DNA from: a virus
Length of the DNA stretch: 28,861 nucleotides
IMG/VR virus record: IMGVR_UViG_3300033153_000805
Span: 1-28,861 of that record
Strand: one strand, 5' to 3'
Both the position numbers and the translations under genes were made by a program. The notes under the pieces were generated by a model, which was not told where the DNA came from, did no database searches, and was given only the letters and a program-made list of their open reading frames with translations. Shown here in pieces: positions 15,579-24,900 of this stretch (the stretch's first letter is position 1; every line of letters begins with the position of its first letter).

Positions 15579-15998
15579 ATGGTAGATAAAATATTAGACA
15601 TTAGACCACTAAAGGAGTCAGATTATGATACTTATTTAGTTAAGTGGTGGAATGATTGGGGATGGGAAGCACCACAAAAAGACTTCTTACCTCAAGATGG
15701 TACAGGTGGAATGATGGTATTAGATGATGAAACTCCTATATGTGCAGGGTTTGTATACTTCACAAATTCAGGAGTAGCTTGGGTGGATTGGATAATATCT
15801 AATAAAGATTATAAAAAGAAACCTGAAAGGTCAAATGCAATAGGTTTATTAATAGAGACATTAACTAATCTATGTAAGACAAAGGGAGCAAAGTATTGTT
15901 ATGCTTTGATAAAACATAAAGGGTTAGTTGAAACGTATAAAACATTAGGATATACAGAAGCAGATTCTTATACAAGTGAAATGATAAAAAAATTATAA
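15579..15998 (+). CDS. GNAT-type N-acetyltransferase family protein
   Basis: A 139-residue protein with the layout of a small GCN5-related acetyltransferase, which transfers acetyl from acetyl-CoA to an amine. Seen: the N-terminal strand LDIRPLKESDYDTYLVKWW, the central strands MMVLDDETPICAGFVYFTN, VAWVDWIISNKDY, the pyrophosphate-loop/helix region KKPERSNAIGLLIETLTNL (a weak version of the Q/RxxGxG/A motif), and the late YKTLGYTEADSYTSEMI typical of GNAT ends. The WWNDWGWEAPQKDFLPQDGT segment is a form I associate with phage versions sited in virion operons. Its substrate is unknown. It starts at its own promoter and ends 1 nt before the internal virion protein gene, so it may act on virion proteins or be packaged; that is inference. 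Confidence 0.78.
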   Translation: MVDKILDIRPLKESDYDTYLVKWWNDWGWEAPQKDFLPQDGTGGMMVLDDETPICAGFVYFTNSGVAWVDWIISNKDYKKKPERSNAIGLLIETLTNLCKTKGAKYCYALIKHKGLVETYKTLGYTEADSYTSEMIKKL

Positions 15999-15999
15999 T

Positions 16000-16899
16000 A
16001 TGGCAGCAGTAACGGCAGCAGTTGGAGGTTTAGTTATATCAGGTGTTAGTGCCGGTGTATCTTTCTCTCAAGCTAATAAACAAAAGAAAGCTCAACAGAG
16101 AGCAGAAGAAGAAGCTGATAAAGCAATGGAAGCAGCAAGGGGTAAGTTAGATGTTAACTTTGCTGAACAAATGTCTATTAAAAAAGAAGCTTACGATTTA
16201 GAAAGAGAAGCAATGTTAAGTGCAGGTGCTCAAGCAACTGAAGCAGGTATTGAAAGTGAAAGAGGTTCTGCTGCTACTGCCGGTAGAGTATATGCAGCAC
16301 AACAACAAGGTCAAGCCGGAATTAGAGGTGCAATGGCAGATGAGATGACTAACATTGAAAATGCAATCATTGAAGAAGATTCAAGACTTAGAGACTTAGA
16401 TGTGGCTTTAGACTTAGAAGAGGTTGCCGGTAATCAACAGGCAGCAGCAGATGCACAACGTGCAGCACAAGCAGCAAGACAACAAGGTGTCCAATCAACA
16501 TTAGCATTTGCACAACAAGGTTTAGCTATGGCTCCACTTTATAGCAAGAACACTGCAGCTCAAAAGTCAGCAATGGGAGAAGCACAGGGTTCAACTGCAA
16601 CTGCAGCAGATGTAAAGGCAGGTAGAGCAAAAAATATTGGAGATTCTATGAACCCATACTCAGGTAAGACAGTTCCAACTAAAAATTCTAATATATTTAA
16701 CAAAAAACAACAACAGTATTTTGGAAAAGATATAGGTCAATTGGATTTTGATGCTATGAGCAATAGAGACTTTAGAGCATTTAATAGAGCAGTAGGAAAA
16801 CAAGGTGGTTTTGATTTAAGAAGTAATCAACAGTATATTGATGCATACCAAAACCAAATGCAACAACCAACTTATAATTACTTCGGGTACAATCCTTAA
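16000..16899 (+). CDS. Internal virion protein, T7 gp14-like type
   Basis: A 299-residue protein. The N-terminus is a hydrophobic Ala/Gly/Val segment (residues 2-22, AAVTAAVGGLVISGVSAGVS) followed by a long Ala/Gln/Glu-rich helix (about 25-170, including KKAQQRAEEEADKAMEAARG and AAADAQRAAQAARQQGVQS). This is the composition and layout of the smallest ejection protein of podoviruses, which inserts in the outer membrane in T7. The C-terminal third is Asn/Gln/Tyr-rich (FNKKQQQYFGKD, QQPTYNYFGYNP). The gene starts 1 nt after the acetyltransferase stop and is followed by two larger genes in the small-to-large order of the T7 gp14-gp15-gp16 set. Identity is by composition and order; no sequence homology to T7 is claimed. 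Confidence 0.72.
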   Translation: MAAVTAAVGGLVISGVSAGVSFSQANKQKKAQQRAEEEADKAMEAARGKLDVNFAEQMSIKKEAYDLEREAMLSAGAQATEAGIESERGSAATAGRVYAAQQQGQAGIRGAMADEMTNIENAIIEEDSRLRDLDVALDLEEVAGNQQAAADAQRAAQAARQQGVQSTLAFAQQGLAMAPLYSKNTAAQKSAMGEAQGSTATAADVKAGRAKNIGDSMNPYSGKTVPTKNSNIFNKKQQQYFGKDIGQLDFDAMSNRDFRAFNRAVGKQGGFDLRSNQQYIDAYQNQMQQPTYNYFGYNP

Positions 16900-16911
16900 A
16901 AAAAATAAATT

Positions 16912-17034
16912 ATGGCAACTAAGTACGGATACGTTCAGAGAGACCCTCAAGACACTCAATTAAATTGGAATCAGATAGCTACTGACACAGTAGATATGCT
17001 GAATAATGAGGTAAAAGTTAGAGAAGAAAATTGA
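16912..17034 (+). CDS. Second ejection protein, N-terminal piece (frame-disrupted)
   Basis: ATG 16912, 12 nt after the previous stop, opens a 40-codon frame (MATKYGYVQRDPQDTQLNWN then QIATDTVDMLNNEVKVREEN) that stops at TGA 17032-17034. The frame that is open from 17015 continues with KIDKATQDYQTILNNVPQGE and runs without a stop into the gene at 17129. Removing one A from the A4 run at 17027-17030 (or adding two) joins them as …VREEIDKATQDYQ…. I read it as the true start of a protein of about 676 residues. Confidence 0.68.
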   Translation: MATKYGYVQRDPQDTQLNWNQIATDTVDMLNNEVKVREEN

Positions 17035-17128
17035 TAAAGCCACTCAGGATTATCAAACCATTCTTAATAATGTTCCTCAAGGAGAAAATACTCAACTAAA
17101 CGAATTTGCCTTAAATGCTGCCGATAAA

Positions 17129-18943
17129 TTGCAGAAACAAATGTTAATGCAAGAGACTTTACTTAAGTCAGGTCAATTGAATCCCAAACAATATACCATA
17201 ATGAGACAGAATCTTTCTGATGGTACAGACCAAGCTTTTAGTTTGATACAAGATTATAATGATGAGTACGCAACTAAGATGTCAATGATGAGTTCTGATT
17301 TACCTGTTAATGAAAGACTGTCAAGAATGGATGCTTGGATGATGGAGCAGGTAGAAGGGTTTGCTAATTTCACTGAAACTGAATTAGTTGTTAATCCACA
17401 AACAGGTATTATGTCTATGGCAAAATTAATTGATGACCCTAATAATCCCGGTCAACTTATTCCTGACCCTGACCCAAATAACTTAGTAACTGTACAACAA
17501 CTTCAAAATAGAATAAAAAGTAAGAAGACTCAGTATGATGTTATTGGTGGTGCTAAAAATTACATTGATGCTTTAGGAGAGCAAAAGGTTGTGATGGAAA
17601 GATTAGGTAATAAATATAAAGCAGGTATATTTAAAACCATAGAAGATATTAGAGCAAGAGAGGGTGGTTTTGAAGGTAAGAGTGATGCTGAGTTACAGGT
17701 ATTAGCCACTGAGATGGGTGTTGATTTACAAGATTTAAAAGGTTATGACTTATTCCAACAGTCTCAGAACACATTTATAGAAGGAGAGTTAAACTCCAAT
17801 CCTGATTTTGGTTGTAGTGTATTAGTGGACTTTGTTAATGAGACTCCTGATGGTAAAGAATACGATATGACATTTAACCCTAATGATGTATTTATTGGTG
17901 GAGACCCTGCTAATGGTAGAATACCGGGTACTGAAAATATTATATTAATGGAAAGCAAGGGTGGTAGACAAATACCAAACTTAAGTGATGAACAAAAAGC
18001 AGTTGCAAGAGAAGCTTATAAAGCACAAATAGATATAGGATTAAACTATAAAGAAAGTGTAAATGTTCAGCAGGTATATAAAGAGAAGAGACCAAAAACT
18101 GCAATAGAAGTTAAGCAAGGTAAGACAGAGAAGAAACAGGCAAATGTAATGACTAATATTGCCAAGCTTTACTATGGAGATAAAGCACAAATACAAGAAG
18201 CTGAAGCTGCAATTAGAGCAAGTAATCCAAATATAATTGGTCTTGATAGAAGTGGAGAAGATGTTATTATAGAATACAAGGATGGAAGAAGAGAAACCAT
18301 TCCTTTCTCAATTGATGGTCAAACTCAAACTCAAGAACAATGGGTTAAAGGTAACGCTAACTTCTTCTTGAATGAAGACGACAAAATTGATGATATAAAC
18401 AGTGTACTTAAAAAGGTAAGTGTTGACTTCTCAAAACCATTAAATACAACTGATAGTGTTGTCAACGTAGGAGAAGAGGAATCTACAGTATATCAGACTA
18501 AAGATGGAGAAACAAGGTCATTTAATGAAATGGTTGAATATGACATTCAACAACAAGTTAATAAAGTAGATACCGAACTGTCTGTTCCTTTAGATAATGA
18601 AAGTCAAGCAGCTAAAAATATAAATGAACAGTTAATAGGAACAGGATATCGAGCTGAAGTATCAGGTGCTTTTGATAATGTTTCATTTTATGACAAGAAT
18701 AATAATTTTATGGTTGAAATTAATTTAGATGGTGGAGCTACCACAGGACCATATGAAGTTAGAAAATTAGTTAAGAAGATTAAAAAGGAAATGTTAAATA
18801 GTAAGTCTGCTGAAGATAAAGCTATGATGATAACAAAATATAAAAAAGATATTAAGACTAAAAAGAACCTAAGAGCTAATCAAGGTGGTGGTAATAATCA
18901 AGGTGGTGGAGGAGTTAATGGTGGTCAATATAACAATCCGTAA
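17129..18943 (+). CDS. Second ejection/internal virion protein, main part
   Basis: A 604-residue frame from ATG 17129, really open from 17015; joined to the piece at 16912 it gives about 676 residues. The N-terminal part is helical (LQKQMLMQETLLKSGQL, QYTIMRQNLSDGTDQAFSLI). The middle is mixed (GGAKNYIDALGEQKVVMERLG; GVDLQDLKGYDLFQQSQN), with no recognisable enzyme motif. A basic helical region (KLVKKIKKEMLNSKSAEDKA) precedes a Gly/Asn-rich C-terminal tail (NQGGGNNQGGGGVNGG). Its place between the gp14-like and giant proteins matches the middle ejection protein (T7 gp15-like position). The function is inferred from gene order. It is followed by palindrome copy 3. Confidence 0.65.
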   Translation: MQKQMLMQETLLKSGQLNPKQYTIMRQNLSDGTDQAFSLIQDYNDEYATKMSMMSSDLPVNERLSRMDAWMMEQVEGFANFTETELVVNPQTGIMSMAKLIDDPNNPGQLIPDPDPNNLVTVQQLQNRIKSKKTQYDVIGGAKNYIDALGEQKVVMERLGNKYKAGIFKTIEDIRAREGGFEGKSDAELQVLATEMGVDLQDLKGYDLFQQSQNTFIEGELNSNPDFGCSVLVDFVNETPDGKEYDMTFNPNDVFIGGDPANGRIPGTENIILMESKGGRQIPNLSDEQKAVAREAYKAQIDIGLNYKESVNVQQVYKEKRPKTAIEVKQGKTEKKQANVMTNIAKLYYGDKAQIQEAEAAIRASNPNIIGLDRSGEDVIIEYKDGRRETIPFSIDGQTQTQEQWVKGNANFFLNEDDKIDDINSVLKKVSVDFSKPLNTTDSVVNVGEEESTVYQTKDGETRSFNEMVEYDIQQQVNKVDTELSVPLDNESQAAKNINEQLIGTGYRAEVSGAFDNVSFYDKNNNFMVEINLDGGATTGPYEVRKLVKKIKKEMLNSKSAEDKAMMITKYKKDIKTKKNLRANQGGGNNQGGGGVNGGQYNNP

Positions 18944-18958
18944 TTAATTTGTAAATTA

Positions 18959-18974
18959 GTGTCTTCAAAGACAC
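18959..18974 (-). repeat. Dispersed 16-bp palindrome, copy 3 (reverse orientation)
   Basis: GTGTCTTCAAAGACAC on the plus strand, the exact reverse complement of copies 1, 2 and 5. It ends 15 nt before ATG 18990. A second small inverted repeat, TAATTT-GT-AAATTA (18945-18958), abuts it on the left, so the 46-base gap could form two adjacent hairpins. Confidence 0.9.
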
Positions 18975-18989
18975 CAATAAATATATAGT

Positions 18990-21900
18990 ATGAACGAACA
19001 GGCATTTGATGATTTATATAAAGAGTTTGTAAGAACAGGATACAGAAAGTCAAAAGAAGATTTCAAGATTCTTATGAGCACTAATCTTGATGCATTTACA
19101 GATGGCTTTAACCAATTCGTAAATACAGGATACAATGGAGATGAAGCAGCTTTTGCTGAGTTGATTGGTGTAGAAGTACCTGTAAAAAAAAAAGAAGAAA
19201 CTCAAGACGCTTCTACGGATTTGTTATTGGCAGGTGGTTCTTTGGAGCCAGTCGAGTCGTCTGACTCCGACCCTTACATAGTTCCTGTAGAAGACCCTCA
19301 AACACAAAGTGATAGCACGTTCAACGAATATGCTGACTATCTTAATACCTATCAAGGAACTCCCGAATTTGACCAAAGTAAAGCTGACTCTTTAGGAAAC
19401 GCATCTATGAGTCAACAGTTTCAAGAACTCTCTCAAGGATACCAAGAAAACTTTGAAAAAACCGGATTCTATGGACCACCTGTACAAGGAAGAGATACAA
19501 GAGAGGATGATTACGTTGCTCCTACAATAGGTATGTACCCTGATGAGCAAACACTCAATAGATATTATGACCAACAACTTGCTGACAGGATGTTCACGTT
19601 AGAACAAATAGCTAAAGAGGAACCTAAACTGCAAGAGCAACTTCATAATGAACAGTTAGTTATACAACAACAACAAGATATTGATGCTGCTATAAATGCA
19701 CAAGTTATAGAAGAAGAGGGGTTCAAAAAAGCTTTAGCTACCATAGATAGTAGTTTAGTAGACCAAGAAGAGGAAGAGGTTGTTCCTTTTTTAACAACCC
19801 AATTTAAAGGTTATGGTTTTATATTTCAAGAAACAGGTGTAGGAGATTCAATGATAGTATCTGCACCTAATGGAAAGACTATTACTATTGATTTAGACCC
19901 CTTTACAACTGCAACAGAAGTAGCTGAGTCACAGAAGTTGAGAGACTTTATGCTTACTAATGCTACATTAAAACCAACTGCACCTATATCAGGAGAGGTT
20001 CAGAACTCTATGAGAGCAAAACAAATAAGACCAACCTATAGAATGAATTGGGATGGTTCGGTATCTACTCATAAGTTTGCTTCATATGAAGAGGATGGTA
20101 AGTTTAAGGTTATCCCAACTATATTCCCATCTTCTACGAATGCTGCAGATATGTCCACAAATCCTGATGATTGGATTGAACCTTTTAGATTTAGTGAAGC
20201 AATTGCAGAAGCAGAAAAAAGGGGAGAGGTATTTGAGTTTGATACTGCCGAAGAAGCTGAAGCTTTTGCTCAAGGTAGTTGGAAAGATATATCTACTCAC
20301 GATGCTGAAGGGTTAGACTTTTATCAAAAGAGAGGATTAGACTACAATAGAGAAAAGAAAATATACGATGCCTATATGGAAGCTACAGATATAATGTACT
20401 TCTTAGACCCCGATAGAGATGGTATAGCATACGCACCATTTAGACAAGAAAATTTAACTGAAGAACAAAAAAAATTATTAGGAGATAGTGTAGGTAAATT
20501 TTACATAGATGGTAAATTAAGGAATGATACTCAAGATATGCTAAGAAATGCTGAAGGAGTTGCTGAAAATTATGTAGATGATTTTATGAACGAAGACTCT
20601 CAACTTGCAAGAGAAGAGTTTGATTTATACTTAAATAAAAGACATCAAGTAGAAGCAGTTAATGCTATTAAATTAAATAGAAGAGTAAAAGCCATAGAGG
20701 ATGATGTAGTGCAAAGTTCATTAATGGAGTTTGGTGTACTACCTGAACAATTAATAGGTGCCACTTTTGAAGACCCTATTCAGAATCAAAGAGCAAAGAA
20801 TATAGTTCAAGCATATGATGAAGCAAGTGTTTATAAAGACATAGCAGCAGACAAATATTATAAAGCCAATACTTATTATGATATGAAGCATAATAAGGCA
20901 GCAACAAAAGAGTACGCTGATAATTGGGAATCATTTACAACTGAATGGTCAGGTGGTTTAGCGAGAGGTAAAGCAGGTAATGTTATTTTAGCAGGAGCTT
21001 TGTTCCCTGAAATATTAGGTGGTTATGATTTAGATGATGAAGAGTCAACAGAAAAAATGGCAGCAAAACTTGTTCAGTATTTGTCTGATGAACCTGAAAA
21101 AGTGTCTCGTATAATGACAAGATATAGTATGGCGAGAACATCTGATGAAATAGCATATACTATATGGAGTGACCCTTTTGAATGGGCAACAAGTTTAGCA
21201 GCCGGAAGTATATCTCAAATGCTACCTTATGGTTGGAAGATTGTACTCGGTACAACTGCAACAGGTGCAGGTACAGGAGCAGCGATTGGTTCAGCCGGAT
21301 TTGCCGGTGGTCCTACAGGTTTTGCTACAACGAGTGCCGGAGCAGTAACAGGAGCTACTTGGGGATTTAGAACAGGTATGGCAGCTACATCAATGGCTAT
21401 GGAATATACCAATGAAATGATAAGTGCTATTGATAATTTCTGTAGAGAGAATGGAGGGAGTATTAATGACCCACATATGGTTGCTGAAGCATTACAACAT
21501 CAATCAGTTTGGGATGAAGGTAGAAGAAGAGGTTTAGCGAGAGGTATACCAATTGCAACTGTAGATTTACTTACTGCAGGTTTAGCAGGTAAAATGTTAA
21601 AGGTAGGTACAATAGCAAATAAAGGTAAAAGAGTAGCTGCACTTGCAACAGAAAGAATTGTTGCTGACCCTTTCTCAGAAGGTGTTGGAGAATATCTTGC
21701 ACAAGTAAATGTAGGGGATGACATAAATTGGAAAGAAATATATGCTGAGATGGGTGGTGCTATGGGTAACAATACTTCTAATATGGCTATTAACCTTGCA
21801 AAGGAAACTATATTTACTAACAACATAGAGAAAGCATCATTACTCACTGACCTAAACTACTTATCAACAGAAGCAACAAGTGACTCAAGGATATCTGAGT

Positions 21901-24900
21901 GGGGTAATAATATGGAAAGACTTGGACAAATTACTCCTCAACAAAATAAACGTATTCAAGATAATGTTGGTTTAAGAAAGACTGCTAATGAGTTACTTAA
22001 AACAGGTAGATTAGGAAGAAAGTTTCAGGGCAAAAACTCACAAGCAGTAACCACAAGAGTTATGCAATTGCTTGGAGCAAAGGCAGAGCTATCATCAACT
22101 ACAAATAGAAAAGAATTATTTGGTAAAAAAATTGGAGAAATTAATGATGAGTTAAATGACATCATTACAACTAAGTCACTTAGACCAAAGAATGAGCAAA
22201 CAATTTTAGCAGGTACAGGTGTATTAGGAGTGCAAGAACAAGCTGCACCAATGGATGTGAGAACTGCTTTACCGAGCTACAGTATTAAAAAGAATAAATT
22301 TAGCAAGACAAGAAAGGTATCTAAAGAGGAGTTCTTAAAATATGTAAAAAGTTTAGATGCCACAAGACTACTGAAGCTTAATGCATCAGTGGTAAATGAT
22401 GAGGAGACATCTACCTTTGTTCAAGAAAAACTATTAGAAGCTAAATTAAAAAATAAGTTAAATGAAACTTCAGCAGGTAATGTTGAATCTACAGAGTCTG
22501 TATCTGTATCTGATGGTGTATCTACGGCAACAGAAACTGAAACTACTGAAGCTCCTGTTGAGCAAACACAATTACAAAGTGATGTTGCTGAAACAATAGA
22601 GGAAGATGGAGTGTCTTCAAAGACACTTGAAACTACCGAAGCAGTTGTTGATAATCAACAGGCAGCACAGACTATGGAAAATACAGAGGTATCAGACTTA
22701 GAAGCTACTCTACAAGAACAAGAGAGTGGTACTCAACCTAAAGTAGATTTCAGAATGAAAACTGTAGAAGAAACCGACCAAGAATTTGGACCTTCTGCAG
22801 AGGAGACTCAAGATATAACAAGACAAATAAACCAACAAGAGTCAGGGAATGTAGCTACAGAAATTAAGTCAGGAGTTACACAAAAGATAGATGTGGAAGA
22901 GTTAGGTAATAGAACTAAGAAACCTTTTAAAACTGTAAAGATGTCAGTGGTAAAAGGTATACCATCTGTATTTACTATCTCAGACCAACTCACAACAGGA
23001 GATGTTGTTAATCCAAACACAGGAAATACTATAAACGAATTGAAAGGTGGTTTAGGATTTACAAATACTGAAGGCAACGAACAAGCTGCTTGGGCAAACA
23101 CAACTGAAAAAGAAGCTGCCGATTTATATGTAAAAGCTGAAAGAGTTTACAATCAAAACAAAAAATTGTTTGATGATTGGTGGACTGCTAATCCTGAGTA
23201 TAATGGTTTAGTACCTATGAATGTAGTTAAGATGGGAGAGGGTTCTATTCTATCTAATGAAGCCACGTTTAGAGTGTTGTTAGATAACTTAAGTAAGATA
23301 CCTGCAAAGAATAAAAAGAATGCATTAAAAGTTCTAAGACAAAGTTTAAATAAAGTAATAGCTGATAGACAAAAGTCACTTAAAGAAGGAGGTAAAGCTG
23401 AATCAACTATGAAGCAGTACACTAAGCAATTAAATAATGCAAAGGATGCCTTGACTTTATTAGAGGGTGCAAAAACAATTGAGGATGTTATAGCTATAGA
23501 AAAGATTAAAGAACTTACTTTACCTGCAAGAAGAGAACTGATAGAGTTAATAGGTTATAGTCAACCTAATAGACATAATGAAACTAAAGGAGTGTCTGCT
23601 CCAAACTCTGCAGTATCTAAAGCTTTGATTGATGGTATGGGTAAAGATGCAAGGAAGCTAATAAATCTCGGTGTAATTACAGATTTAATTACAGACAAAC
23701 AAATGGCTAAAGTTCCCCAAAGAAGTATCGTAGCTATTCAAGGTATTGATGTTTTAAATGGTGGTGTAATTGAAACGAATCATCCTAACTACAAGTATGG
23801 AGTTAAGGGTAAAACTATTGGTATATTAGATGAGTCTATCGCAATACAAGATGCGTATGGAACTGCATTTAATAATGCGTTAGTTGGTTTAACAAAAGCA
23901 GAAGCGAATCCAAAAAAAGTTACAAAGAAACAAGCAGAAGCAAATCAAGAAACATTTGATAAAGCTCAAGAGAAAATAAAAAAGAAAGAAAAGTTAAATA
24001 AAAAAGAGACTGCTGCAGTTGAAGAAGGTAGATTAACAGAGGGTCAATTAAAGGCAGCAAGTCTTGGTACTATATTAACTGAAACCATTGGAGTACAGAA
24101 TGGTTTACCGGGTCTTGAGTTTATCGGAGCAATTGCTGAAGGTAATGTAGATAACGTAAACAAGCTTGTAAACTTTATGAACACTGCTTTCCCAAGTGTT
24201 AACATATCAACAGACAGTCAAACTTTTAGTACAGTTATAGAATCTGAGGGTGTAAAGAAATACCTAAAAGGAGATGAGGTTATATATGGTGTTACTGTAG
24301 ATGGAGATGTATATATTAATCCTGATGTACATAATAGTCAGTCTTCTATTTACAATACTGCTATTCACGAGATGGGTCACGTTTGGACTGACTACTTACA
24401 GACCACTAAGCAAGGGAAGAAGATATATAAAAAAGGTGCAGAATTAGTGCAACAAACTGAAGAGTTTAAGAAGCAACTAAAAGCTTTCAATGGAGATGTA
24501 ACTAAAGCCACTAATGAAGCTATGGCGATTTTGATTGGTAACAAAGGTCAAACCATTGCAGATGCATCAATCAAATCTAAGTTTCAAGAATGGTTGCTTG
24601 GGATGTGGAAATATATTAAGAGTCAATTCAAATTATCTAAAGACTTAACTGCAAAAGATATTCAGAATATGAACCTTGATACTTTCTTAGGTACTGCATT
24701 AGCAGATATATTTTCAGGAAAAGAAATAAAACTTACTGACCAACAATTAAAACAATTAAAGAATCCTGATGCAGCTTTCAGACAATCTATGTCTATTGAC
24801 AGTATAATTCAAACAGGTAGAGCAAATGGCTTTAGTGATGCATCAATAAAAGTTGTACTACAGAACAGAGGATTTAAAGCTAAAGCTATAAAAGATGCAA

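Noticed and set aside
18944-18951. TTAATTTG as a further Bacteroidetes promoter before the giant gene
   Set aside because: It lacks the A of TA and the C before TTTG found in the other four boxes, and is explained as part of a small inverted repeat.
20395-20450. DPDRDG stretch in the giant protein as an RNA polymerase DxDxD active site
   Set aside because: The spacing is wrong for the DFDxDGD-type motif, and no other polymerase motif is seen around it; it looks more like a chance or calcium-binding-like loop.
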